Positions 1 to 10,893 of a stretch of 64,000 nucleotides of DNA are shown here, in pieces. Below the pieces are notes generated by a model that was given only the letters and a program-made list of their open reading frames with translations, had not been told where the DNA came from and ran no database searches. The DNA is from Weissella confusa (GTDB lineage: Bacteria > Bacillota > Bacilli > Lactobacillales > Lactobacillaceae), in contig JACSZT010000003.1 in assembly GCA_014332815.1 (NCBI GenBank), positions 186,001 through 250,000 of the forward strand, read 5' to 3'. The stretch's first letter is position 1; each line of letters begins with the position of its first letter. The position numbers were made by a program, and so were the translations under genes.

Positions 1-795
1 TCGTGGTTGATAACACATTCGCTTCACCATACAACCAAAACCCATTGGACTTGGGTGCTGACGTGGTTGTTCACTCAGGAACGAAGTACTTGGGTGGTCA
101 CGCCGACCTATTGTCAGGATTCGTGGTCGTGAAGGACGCTAAGTTGGCTGAGCGCATTAAGTTCATCCAAATGTCTATTGGTGCAGTCTTGTCACCACAA
201 GACCGCTTGGTTAACCGCATCATGGCCGAGTTGGGCATTAAGTTTACGGCGGTTGATACAGCTGATAGCGATGCTTTGAAGGCCGCAATGACGCCAGAAA
301 CAAAGATGGTTTACTTGGAATCACCTTCTAACCCATTGATGCACGTGACGGATATTGCTGAAGCATCAAAGATTGCCCACGAAGGTGGTGCAATTGCCGA
401 AGGTGGTGGCGCTAAGTATGAGTACACGCGCGGTGAGAACCCTACCCGCTTCGCTTTGGAGTCAGTTATGGCTGACATTGAAAACGGAACGGATGGATTT
501 GCCTTTTCATCAGGAATGGCTGCTATCCACGCCACAATGAGTTTGTTGAAGGCCGGCGACCACATCGTCATGGCCAACGACGTTTACGGCGGAACTTACC
601 TCTTTTTCTTGCGGAAACATCACCATGTCCTTACAATAAGTCTATTCATTTCATTGTTAACATTTTCAAGCAAAGAAGGGGACACAAACATGAAGTTTGA
701 AACAAAGGTTATTCACGGTGGTACACAAGGGGATCCAGTTACTGGTGCTGTTACCACACCCATTTACCAAACATCAACCTATCACCAAAAGGAGC
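1..795 (+). CDS. Cystathionine gamma-synthase/lyase family PLP enzyme, partial
   Basis: PLP enzyme of trans-sulfuration, making or cleaving cystathionine in methionine/cysteine metabolism. Coding pieces in protein order are 690-795, 401-597, 203-399 and 5-201, joined by single in-place bases; the gene then runs off the left edge (restored 1..704, opposite strand). The ATG at 690 follows an AAGGGG ribosome site. The restored chain runs MKFETKVIHGG, then KYEYTRGENPTR (PLP-phosphate region), SSGMAAIHA, DVYGGTFRLV, VVDNTFASPY, and HSGTKYLGGH with the Schiff-base lysine. The C-terminal third is missing. Synthase and lyase cannot be told apart from sequence alone. As displayed, the segments run C-terminal first, which is the tiling and not a rearranged enzyme. 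Confidence 0.9.
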
Positions 796-796
796 T

Positions 797-2181
797 AGTT
801 CACCTCATCATCAGTCACAACACCAGTCGCAAAAGATGATCGCAAAGTCGTTGGTGGAAATACGACGCGATTCTTTATTTCAACACCATTCGCCAACTTG
901 AATGGTTCAAGGAATTTATAACTCATTGTCATTAACTCTTTCTTATTATTAGTGACACTATTATAGCATTATGTACAACTATTAAATTTTTGCAGTGCAA
1001 TACGGCCACCAAACGACAATTGCAAAACCGGCACTGATCCACGGTTCTTAATCACGTCCGCAATCTTCTTCAACCCTGAAATCTTCTCATCAGAGTCAAT
1101 GCCAATTTGACCAACGTATGTCTTACCAGCCATTGAAACGTATGCCATTTCAACGATGACCAAACCAGGTCCACCAGCACGCATCTTGTAGAGCATCGCA
1201 TACATGTTGGCACCGTGTAACTCAACACCGGCAAAGCCAGCTGCAATGGCACGGCGAGTTGCTTCACCAAAGTCGGCGATACTTTGACGAATTTCCTCAT
1301 CGGTCATCGGACGTGGCGTAGCCATCCCTGGTTGGTGACCTGGTACATCAGAAGGGCCAACGACGTCATCGTGCAATACCGCTGCCGTTAATGAATCCGT
1401 AAAGCGAATACCAGGCGTCGTTGGCTCTTCAGGTGATTGACGGTAACCAATAATGAATTGCTCATCCGCAAATTCATCACGCGCTGCGACTACGGCATCC
1501 AAAACTGCTAAACCGTAACGCATGCGGTCGTTCAAATCACCACCCCATTCATCAGTGCGTTGGTTGGCGTGCTCTGAGAAGAATTGTTCTTGCACAAGCG
1601 CTTCAACTTGCTCTGGCGTACGCAACAAACCAGCGACAATCAACGGAACGTCACCCAAAATTGCCTTGTACTTGGCATAAAGTGGCTCCTTATCTTCCTT
1701 ATTCATAAATGGCGTTTGGAACGCATCCTTTAATGAGATGTGGAAGTATGAAATTGGTCGCTTGATAATTTCTTGAGCCATCGCTCGCTCATCAGTTGAG
1801 ACAACGAGCCCCTTCTTAAAGCGCGTCAACAACCAGAAACGGAGTGGCTCAGGGATACCAAGCATCTCAAAATCACTCGTTGAGATAGCATAGCGAATCC
1901 CTTTTTCATCATTATTCATGACTTTTTGCACCCAGTTTGGATCGACAATCAGTTCACGTGCAATCGCAGCTCCATCAACGCCGACCAGGCTTACCTAACT
2001 TGCCCTTCGTATGCTTACCAATGCGCCAGCTGTGAAAATCAGCTGCCGTTAGCGGATTTTCCTTTGGCTCATAAGCACCACTATTACTTTGCGTCATCAC
2101 AACGCCAATTAATTCTGCTGTTGGATATTTATCTGCCATGTTTAACCTCGGTAGTATGCCCACGGTACTTGTGGATCGAAT
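797..2181 (-). CDS. NADH:flavin oxidoreductase, old yellow enzyme family
   Basis: FMN-dependent ene-reductase of the OYE family, 386 aa, restored 864..2024. The start is ATG at displayed 926, with GAAAGAG nine bases upstream. The N-terminus (YKFLEPFKLANGVEIKNRVV) is the usual OYE opening. It is followed by a GGPGLVIVEMAYVS strand, the GVELHGAN substrate loop, the NQRTDEWGG motif, and a C-terminus ending QFDPQVPWAYYRG before TAA. The junction at 1588 restores DSLAMAQ where a pure inversion would give a stop. A TATAAT box lies at 960-965. It diverges from the trans-sulfuration gene and is followed three bases after its stop by a small ORF. The substrate is unknown. Confidence 0.9.
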
Positions 2182-2379
2182 CTTTGCAAAGAAAAACCCA
2201 CGCAGATGCATGGGTTAGTTTCATTATTCATATTGTGCCAAAACGGTAGCGACAACGTCATCGCTAGCTGAAGTCGTCATGAAACGACCCATTGGCGTAA
2301 TCTCGTGACGATCTTTAAAAGCTAACTTCTTTGTTTCAACTAACATGACCGTCAAATTATTTTCAGTCAAAAAGAGTTG
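1985..2379 (-). CDS. Hypothetical protein, 103 aa
   Basis: Restored 2027..2338. The ATG (displayed 2139) lies three bases after the stop of the old yellow enzyme gene, so the two are probably co-transcribed. The chain starts MADKYPTAELIGVVMTQ and ends DDVVATVLAQYE, mixed polar and hydrophobic, without signal peptide or clear membrane segment. I do not recognise a family. A rho-independent terminator follows (displayed 2187-2215, stem AACCCA/TGGGTT with a T-run), closing the two-gene unit before gnd. Confidence 0.6.
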
Positions 2380-2380
2380 A

Positions 2381-4161
2381 CAAACCAACAACACCAAAAT
2401 CTGCAGTTGCCATGTTTTATTATCCTCCAAAGTGTGTCCTTAATCCCTCGATTGACTATAAGTCTAGTCTTCTTTATTTTAATGTCAAAACAAAAAGTGT
2501 CTGTGAATTAAATGTGAAGTTGTTTATGACATATACAAAAATCAGATAATCCTATGACAATAGGCTGTATTACTAATGACCGGCCTTGACCATCAACAAA
2601 ATACGACGTGGGGCCTTAATTGACTTCACGAATTCCTCGACAGTGTAACCAGGTACAAACTTCTTATCTGAGTGCGTTTGTACCAAATCTTCAGTACGAG
2701 CGCTTGAACGGTTGTATACCGCAACCGTGTAGCCACGTGATTCCACGTTCAAGGCCAAGTTACGACCCATTACGGGCCCAGGCATCATTGAAGGGCCTTG
2801 CAAGGCTCCCAACTCACCACCTGATACACCCATTCCGATGAAGTTGATGCCTGATTCAGCAAGCTTCTCTGATCGGCGCATCGTGTCCTCAAAGAACGTG
2901 TTTCCACCGTCAATCAAAATGTCACCCTTCTCCAAGAATGGTAGCAATTCTTCAATAACAGCGTCAGTTCCTGGCAACAAGCGCTTCAACAAGTCGTATG
3001 ACTCAGCGATCAATTGCATATCACCGTACTCGATACCGTTGTGCACCATCTTTACGTAGTGACCAGCACCATTAGGTCCGATGTAGGCAACCGTTGGCTT
3101 ACCATCTTCAGGGGCCTTAGCGGCAATTTCCTTCAAGATTGGCTCAACCAAATCATAAGCTTCGCGTTGTCATTCAAGAGCTGATTGTGATGACCACTTT
3201 CCAGTTCCCTTGTTTCCGGCACGATCCAAAATCATATCTACCATTGGCTTACCTGAACCCAAATCGTCATCACGCGTCAAAATATCAGCTGTGATTTCAA
3301 TCAAGTATGAGTCCAACTCACCCTTGTTCCACTCAGCAAACGTTCCTGCCAAAGCATCCTTGTCCAACTGGTCGAAACCTTGTGCGTATGACATGATCTT
3401 ACCGAAGTACAAAGCCTCGCGGATGTCTTCAACAGTTGCGTCGATATCACCTTCGAAGTTGAATTCTGGACCAGCCAAAACCTTAGAAGCAGCCACACGG
3501 TCTTCCTTCATTGCTGAAATGTAACGTGCGTAAACTGATTCCGTAATCAATGATTGTGGGGCACCAACAGCAGCTGCTTGGTACTTCTCAGCGATATCCT
3601 TGAAGTATGGATCCAACAACAAGTTGTGCAAACCTGCTTCGTTGTTGTAAGCATCCGTAATACGTTGCAAGAAGCGGGCACGAATAATCGCACCAGCACG
3701 CCACAATTGTGCCAACTCACCGTATTGCAAGTCCCAATCGTAGTGATCTGAAGCCATGCGCAATTCTTCGTACCATGAGTAGTGGTACATTTCACCAGCT
3801 GGCTTGTCCGTACGCTCGTAAGTGTGAGCACCGAAGTAGTCACGTTGTGCTTGGATCAAGTTTGCAGGCAAAACTTCTGAACGGTATGAATCGAAGTATG
3901 CAACCGCAGCTGACAATGATGGCACTGGTACACCAGCAGCCGTTGCCAAAGCGATTACGCGACGCCCAATCACTTTTTGTGTTGAGTTGAAACGATCATT
4001 ATTATTATTGTTGTTAACAAAACTGAACATAATCATTTCTCCTTCCAAAAAGTGTGCGGTTTTCATAACGATTAAAATCTTATCATATTCTAAGAATTCT
4101 GACAATAAAAAATGGTGAACCCATTTGGATTCACCATTTCTATTAGTTACTTATTAAGCTT
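2381..4161 (-). CDS. gnd: 6-phosphogluconate dehydrogenase, decarboxylating
   Basis: Oxidises 6-phosphogluconate to ribulose 5-phosphate with CO2 release, the second oxidative step feeding the phosphoketolase route. Restored 2545..3972, 475 aa, the usual length. The ATG (displayed 2413) follows GGAGG by nine bases. The restored order is the NAD(P) loop GVVGLAVMGRN, then [28 protein letters not shown] (substrate site), [13 protein letters not shown] with the catalytic Lys/Asn, [21 protein letters not shown], and the C-terminus HYSWYEEA. As displayed it seems split in two frames with the NAD-binding part last; both oddities vanish on restoration. A terminator lies at displayed 4107-4139. Confidence 0.97.
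2461..2488 (-). promoter_or_regulatory. gnd promoter
   Basis: TTGACA (2483-2488), a 16-base spacer, then TAGACT (2461-2466). It lies in one tile with the gnd ribosome site GGAGG and ATG, about 45 bases upstream of the ATG. Confidence 0.6.
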
Positions 4162-4359
4162 CAAGAAGATTCCAGAACCAATAACCGTTCCGATAACGAG
4201 TGATAACCCTGACCAAATTCCCATTGATCGTTTTAATTCAACTTTGTTTTCCATGACCTACTCCTAGATTATTCCGTTCTTGCATAAAAAAACAGCCACC
4301 CAATCCCAGTGATTGGATGACTGCTAATCGTTCTCACAGTTCAAGCGTTACACGAAAAC
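3965..4359 (-). CDS. Leader peptide with six consecutive Asn codons (30 aa)
   Basis: Restored 4096..4188, in pieces 3965-4030 and 4334-4359. A strong ribosome site (GGAAGGAGAAATG) precedes ATG. The peptide reads MFSFV, then six Asn codons (AAC AAC AAT AAT AAT AAT), [11 protein letters not shown], and RFRVTLEL before TGA. It has no domain and sits between its own promoter and a terminator hairpin upstream of an amino-acid permease. This is the classic layout of a transcription-attenuation leader, with asparagine as the likely sensed amino acid (inference). The codons GTG ATT GG after the Asn run can pair with the 5' arm of the terminator. Without restoration the frame runs on into gnd and the leader is invisible. 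Confidence 0.7.
4077..4105 (-). promoter_or_regulatory. Promoter of leader peptide / permease unit
   Basis: TTGTCA (4100-4105), a 17-base spacer and TAAGAT (4077-4082), directly after the gnd terminator and upstream of the Asn-rich leader ORF. The unit is therefore transcribed apart from gnd. Confidence 0.55.
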
Positions 4360-5745
4360 TTGCATCCATCCCGTCAAGAATCCAGCAGCTGGACCGTATA
4401 ACTCTTCGATGTAGCTGTACAACCCACCTGTCTTTGGCAAGCGGGCCCCAATTTCAGCAATCGTCAAACCAGCAGCTAACGTGATGACACCACCGGCAAC
4501 CCATGCCAATAGTCCAAGCGTTGATGAACCAGCTGTTTGCAAAACCCCGGCTTGCTTAATCAACTTAATTGACGTTGTAATCACTTGGAAGCTAGCAGCC
4601 ACACGGTTTTCCAACATGTTCAATCCTGCGATGAACAACAGGAAGACAACTGAAATCCAAGTTGCAGCTGATGTTGGCAAGCCCAAGAAGTTAGCCGTCA
4701 AAAAGGCAGCGTAACCAGCAATTGAGGCAATGACGGCTGGTGCGTAGATGACAACTGAGCGCGGCACATCACGACGGGGGTTCTTCAACTCACCGGCGAT
4801 GTTTGACAACAAAATCCAACCATCATAAGCGAACAACGTTGCCAAGATAGCCATTCCGAAGCCACCACCTGATTGTGAGACTTGGTGAACTGTTTGTCCC
4901 AAGGCATCAACCTTACCAAAGAACAAACCGTAAATGATCAACACAGCGATTGGACCGTTCAACGTTCCCAACATTGAAATGATAATGGCCAAACTCAAGG
5001 CGCGTCCACCAAAGTCACCAAACGCAGCCTTAGCAACCGCGAACGTCGCGTTGTTTTGCAAAGCGACAACCTTTTCAGCTGGCAAAGCGTGGTAAACACC
5101 AAACGTTACACCAACGTAGGCGATGACGATCAAAATCAAACCACCAACGATTCAGATAGTGAAGATGGCAATGTCTGACAAACGATCAACACCTGACGTG
5201 TAGAAGATTGCCAAAACCAACGTCATAATCGTTACCGTCGCAATGGCGTTCGTTGGCTCTTGCGTCTTACGTGTCAACTTTGACAAGTACTTAGGGAACA
5301 AGCCGTCCAATGACATTGCATACGCCATACGTGGGAATGACAACATCTTGAATACGATTGAAATGGCAGCACCTGTAAAGTCGTTAATAACCGTTGAACC
5401 AATCACAAACAAGGCCCCGAAAATTGCAACCAATGGCGTAATTGGGAACAATGGCGTCTTGAACAAAGTGTCCATTTCTTCTAACTTGCCTTGCTTGACT
5501 TGGCGACGCAACATGAAGACACCGAAGAACGCAGCCGTGTAGAAAATGGGCCTCATAAGGCTTTGTTCGGTCAGCCCATTCCATGACGGCCCTCTTTTCT
5601 CATTTGTTTTTAATAATTTGATTTTAACGATATCTGTTAACACTGTAAAGTAAAAAAGCTACCAGGTGGATACCTGATAACTTTGCAAAATTCATTAAGA
5701 ACGCTTCTTGTTGTAGTAGTAGAATACTGGCAATCCAATCAAAAC
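4163..5745 (-). CDS. Amino-acid permease, APC superfamily (LAT/SteT-like)
   Basis: Membrane amino-acid transporter, restored 4268..5599, 443 aa. The N-terminus [16 protein letters not shown] leads into TM1 with the APC substrate loop [16 protein letters not shown]. About 12 hydrophobic segments follow, with [40 protein letters not shown] and a C-terminus ending YYYNKKRS. The organisation matches serine/threonine and LAT-type exchangers such as SteT. The real substrate is unknown; the Asn-rich leader suggests asparagine among others. Displayed bases 5152-5154 read as an in-frame TGA, but restoration gives TGG (IFTIWIFY), so the gene is intact. A terminator follows (displayed 5650-5684). Confidence 0.9.
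4286..4324 (-). terminator. Attenuator hairpin in the permease leader
   Basis: Restored 4198..4236. A 13-pair stem, CAGTCATCCAATC against GATTGGGTGGCTG with G-U pairs, is followed by seven Ts and begins about nine bases after the leader stop codon. The 5' arm contains CCAATCAC, the perfect complement of GTGATTGG in the leader, so a competing antiterminator can form. The permease ATG lies about 30 bases downstream. Confidence 0.65.
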
Positions 5746-7131
5746 GAGCGTCGGCTGGACCATATTCGATCCAGGTCACCATGTTATCGACACGACCATA
5801 ACGGAAACCGTCACGGGCAGCCAATTCTTCCATCTTCGCTAATGCACGCACCATGTCGGTTCCAAATGGTGTTAGCTCAGTTTGTGTGTTTGGATCTAGA
5901 ATCGATGATATTTTAACAATTTGATTCAAATCTTGAACCAAATGAATCTTGCGAGTTAATTTAATTTCGTGGTCAGCCAAATACTTCATGGCATAATACG
6001 CACTCATCAAGTCAGCTTTCATGTCAGCCGCCCCGCGACCAAAGTATAAGCCATCCAAAATTTCCGGCTTGAATGGATCGCGTAACCACCCGTCGCCAGC
6101 CGGCACAATATCGATGTGTGTCAGAATTGCCACGGTCTCATCCGCAATGAAACGACGCAAAATATAGTCGCCAGTCGAGACACTCGGAAAGCGTAATTGC
6201 ACGGTTTGAAAGGCCTTTTCACCATTCACAACCGGAAACGCCCCGTCCGGTGAGAAGCCCATCGTTGGTTCGCCTTCCTGTTCGAAATAGCGTGGCAAAT
6301 CACGCCAACCATTCTCTTCATCAGTCCCAATAATCAAGCGCTCACCATCTTGTGGGTAAGCACCGTGAGCCTGGACCCCGTTCAACAAGAGCCGTAATTC
6401 TTGTCCCTTAATTTCGGTCTTACCACTCAAAAATGGATATTGGGCCAAGTATTGTTCAAAATCATGCACCATCTCGTCCGGGTCGGGCACGACCACACGC
6501 GCACGCGCATCCCCTGGCACAACATTTGGACGCGTTCATCCCTGTCCATTCAAACTAAAACGCATCACCCCGACGTTCAACGTTAGGTCACCCATCGTTT
6601 CGTCGTGATAACGTAACCCTAAATTGTCAGCGCCAATATCGTCATGCACCGTCTCACCAACAAACTGCAAAAAGGTCTTAGCATCATCCGCAAACGCATA
6701 CCGGTTTAGGAAATGTGCCAAATATGTGCCAGCATACATAAACATCCCCGTCTGCTTGGCATAAACCATTGATAGGACACCAACCAGTTCATCCGTTTCC
6801 GGCACCAAGTGTGGTTCCATACCCCCTGGCCACACTTCGACCGTCGCTTTAAAGTCGCCAAGGTGTCGTTGGACTTGGGTCATCACCGCTTGCACATTAA
6901 CCCCTTGCGGATAACGGAAGTTCAGCAAAATCGAAGTCTGTCAGATTTTTAGTTATTGCGCCAACTTTAACAACGCTTCAGCAAAGATTGCCATCGAGCG
7001 CGTTAAGTTAGCAACTGGTGTTGATTCATTTGCTTGGTGACTTGTGACCGGCACATCCGGGAACTGACCACCAAAGGCGACGCCACGCTTCAGCAAACGG
7101 GCATACGACCCACCATTTGATGTGCGCGGAT
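5549..7131 (-). CDS. M20 family dipeptidase, PepV-like paralogue
   Basis: Zinc dipeptidase of the M20/PepV group, cytoplasmic, restored 5710..7113, 467 aa. ATG at displayed 5584 follows GAGGG. The metal and catalytic motifs appear in order: [39 protein letters not shown], then the lid domain and C-terminus [13 protein letters not shown]...HQANE. It differs from the second PepV (displayed 60989-62571), most visibly at GAADMKA in place of GASDDKG, so its specificity may differ. It is not in an operon with addB: a hairpin (displayed 7305-7334) separates them. As displayed, the frame is broken near 6538 and 6936. Confidence 0.85.
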
Positions 7132-7132
7132 C

Positions 7133-10100
7133 CGGTACCACATAAAAAATCTCGGCTTGCTCATCGGTTGCCAAGACCTTCTGCACACGCTCCAATAGCG
7201 CTAATTCATGGTCAGCACTCGCGCGACCAAACAACAATTCTAAAGCCATGTGCGCCCCCTTTTTCATAACGAGTTGTATCCTCTCATTTTACCAGCTATA
7301 CGTGAAAAAAGGCCCCAGGCTTTTGCCCAAGGCCTGTACTAGCATCGTCATACCAGTCGCTGACAAATTGGCTTGGCGATAAATCGGGTCATCTTGCATG
7401 TAGTACCAAGCTAAACGGCTCAATGAAAAGACTTGCACGTTTGGCACTGCGACTGCGGCCCCGTGACGATTTTCCAGCTCAGCCAAACGACTTAGCACTT
7501 GGATTTCTGTTTCAAACTTAATGTGGTTACCAATCAAAGCCAGGTCCTGCAACTTCATTTGCAACGTGCCTTGTCCCGATAGGTTTTCAGCCATTTCACG
7601 CACTTCTGGCCACGTTAAACCAGCTTGCTTTAGCTCAAGAATCTGACTCGCAAATTGACTAATAAACCCTTGCTTGGTCAACAAACTGCCGTACAGCACC
7701 AATTCATCTTGGTGTTCACGTAGCAGAATCGCCACGCCACCTGCACGTTCAATCAAAGCCTCAACAACCCCGCGTTCTGGTGTCGTCATTTGTGAATACC
7801 CATTAATAAAGTAGTAATGGTGTGACGTATCCGTCTTTTCCGTCGCCAAATAAACGCGCAAAGCCGTCAGCAATTCACTATTCAGATATTGCCCACGGTT
7901 GGCCAACTCTTGATCCAGCGCTTGAATCCAGAACGATTCAATCGCCGCAATTGTGTCACTTATTGGACGTTGTGCTGTTACAGCATTCGCCGTCACCGGG
8001 ACATCATGCGCCACAGCGAAATCACGCAATTGGCGTGCCAAACGCTTAGGTTGGTAGAACAAGTCATTTTCTGACAACGTCACATCTGAGACACTCGCAG
8101 CCCCGTCGTCAGCAGGCAGTGGTAAGATATTCTCATATTGCCCCAAGTCACGCGTCATCAGCATGAAATCACGATAGCGTCGCTTGCCACTGGCCACTTC
8201 TTGGCGAATCATACGGGCCATTTGCTCAACTTCTTGATAGCGCGTCGTCGCTTGCCACACATCAAAATCAGGTAGCGGTGCTGATTGCGTTTGTTGCTGA
8301 ATACCGTGTTGTTCATAATCCAACGCCTCGCGATAATCGGCCAATGTGACATCTTCAGGCAATAATAGCTCCGTCTTCAACAACCCCATCACATCTGAAA
8401 TCGTGTAGGCTGGTGCCAAACGGAACAACTTGTCCAAAAAGGCCACGAGCGGGTGCGCCCCCATTGGTCGATCCAAGTCCATAAACACCGGGATTTCGTA
8501 ACGGGCAAACACCGCTGGTAGGCGTGATAAGAATGGCGCCACCACCTGACTGATTTGGTTGTGAATCAATGCCAATTGGGCATCCTTAGCCGCCACGTGT
8601 TCGCGAACCACTTCATCATCCGAATCGGCGACGTTGCGGTCAAACTGCCATGGCGTATCATCCGTCCAACGCCACCCTGGCAAATTCTTAGCCAACGCAT
8701 AGTTTTCCGTTTCCGGAGTGTGATCAAACACTGCCACAAAGTCATCCAGCACCCCAATAAACGTGCGCCAAACTTGTTCGGGTTGTTGGGCAGCCCATAG
8801 GTCACCCGCTTCAATTGCGGCATCACGCCAGGCAATCAAACGTTGTTGAATGCCGATTTGCGTCAAAAAGCCATATAGTTCACGCGCCATCTCACGGGCA
8901 TCTTTGGCTTCCGGCAACAACGCCTTTGTACGAGTCGTTGCTGGCAAATTAACACTGGTTGCCCCAAATACAATCACCGTGTGATAACCCTGACGTTGCA
9001 CGATTCCGCTTTCAGACACACGCACTTGGTCCATCGTTGCTGGAATACCCGTGTACTTGGCACTTTCAAACGCCGCTTGGAGTAGTTCTTGCAACGTTTC
9101 AACCGTCATTTCCAAACGCGTCACGTACGTTGACGCTTGTTGACTACCTTCACCATCACTAGTGGCGTACAACCAAATCATGCGGGTTGCTGCCGTCATC
9201 ATCGCGCTGTACATCAACAAGGATTCTTGCGCCATTTGTTGCTCAGATGTTTCACGCAAGAACACATGCTCTGGCAGCTTGTCTTGCAATAATTCACGGT
9301 CACCATCGTGAATTTGTGCCTGCAAGCCTTGCCAAGCACCGCTCAATTCTGCCGACTGACGGTCTTGCTTTTGGTTTTCTGCTTGGCGGTTCACAACCAC
9401 CAAGTGTGCGAGCGTACTTGCAACCGTTCCAACGTATTCGTGAACATCCATCGCACGTGGATCAGGCAACGCCTTGAACTCATGCACCGGTTGATGGAAT
9501 TGACGCAACTGACGCTCTTGCAAACGCAAACCGTATTGCAAGAAGAATTCAAATGGGTTCTTCGCATAGTTCTCAAGACGTGAAATCGACGCCTTCAGAT
9601 CATTACCGAATAGCTGACTCATCAACGGCGCCATGATTTGGCTTGGTCGGTTTTCATACGTCAAACCGCCCATTACACGGGCAGCCTGGGCTGGTGTCAG
9701 TTGCTGACGGGCTGAACTCGTGAAGATATCAAACGTCGCATCCCCACTTTGAAGCAATCCATGCAGAATGTTTTGCTCCAACAGACGTAATTCTGCATCC
9801 GTGAATTCACTCAACGTCTTGTTCTCACGAATCAATTCCGTGAACAAACGTTCCAGAATCGTGTGCATCAACGTCCCCTTTTCAGCCGGCGTTAGTTGGA
9901 GCAAATAACGATCCACTTTCCCGCGAACCGTCACGCGACCAATTGGCAACTCATATTGCACCGGCTTCAACTTGCTCTGTGGCAAACCAAAACCAGCTTC
10001 AACACCAAGGGTATGCACCCCACCGTCAATTAATTGACCGCGCTTCATGTTCTGAACTGTATCGTGCACTTGTTCCGCCAAACGTTGTGTCAAGAATTGC

Positions 10101-10893
10101 AGTGGATTTTGGAGTGACCAGAACACCGCACCACCCATTTCACTGGTTGGTAGCACATCCGCGTTGGTCAGCATCGCCGTCCAATACGTCATCAATTGCA
10201 ATTCCAAACCAGCATAGGCTTGCGTGTAGTCAAAGGTACGCTTACCAGACTTGTAATCGACAATCGTCAAGAAGTTACCGGCCGGCGTTTCCACCAAGTT
10301 CGTCTTGGCAAAGCCACCACTCTTCAAACGCTTCAAGGCAAACGGTGTCTTCACACCTTCAACACCTTCAAGGCGCTCAATGTAGGCTTCATTGTCACGC
10401 AAGACACCACGGTAAGCGCCTTGGCTGGCGGCTGCTTTATCAGCTTCTTCCTGCAATTCAGCCAACGAAGCACCTGAAATATCAGTGGCCTTAAGCCGAC
10501 GGTATTCATTCCCCATCATGGCATCAAACATCATGACCGGCTTATAAGCCGTGTACATCATACCTGTCTTATTTGGCCCATCACGGAATGGCAATAGTGG
10601 GAATTGTCCGGCCAAAATGTTTGTCGCAATTTGGCGGATTTTGGCCTCGTTAAATTGCAGTAACGTATTCAAGTTGTCTTCCGTCACAACGTCAGACACG
10701 CTCAACCAAGACACGCGTTTTACCTGAACCGGCGGAAGCAGACACCAAGATGTTTTGACCAGTTGTGGTAATGGCCGCTTCTTGTGACGTTGTAAAATTC
10801 ATTAGTCCTCTGCCCCCTCTTCTTCATCTTCGTCGCCCGTAATCAGATTTTGCATCGCCTTCAAAGCATCGTCTGCCTTGAGCTTTTTAATAT
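7133..10893 (-). CDS. addB: ATP-dependent nuclease subunit B (AddB/RexB)
   Basis: Second subunit of the AddAB (RexAB) double-strand-break resection nuclease; it makes 3' overhangs for RecA. Restored 7213..10788, 1191 aa. The ATG (displayed 7249) follows AAAGGGGG. The N-terminus is MALELLFGRASADHELALL. The nuclease motif IVDYKSGKR lies near the C-terminus, followed by GPNKTGMMYTAYKPVMMFDAMMG and an acidic tail. The gene overlaps addA by one base (TAATG). Displayed, the frame stays open for 1141 codons but begins with the C-terminal domain, the clearest case where multiple-of-three tiling fakes an intact protein. Confidence 0.93.

Noticed and set aside
3151-3172. Frameshift or stop splitting gnd into two genes
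   Set aside because: Tile-edge effect; the restored gnd is one 475-codon gene.
5152-5154. Premature TGA in the amino-acid permease
   Set aside because: It lies on a tile edge; with base 5350 in place the codon is TGG (Trp) in the conserved IFTIWIFY.
9943-10494. Long frames on the strand opposite addB, addA and other genes
   Set aside because: Antisense shadows of real genes; no ribosome sites and no family resemblance.
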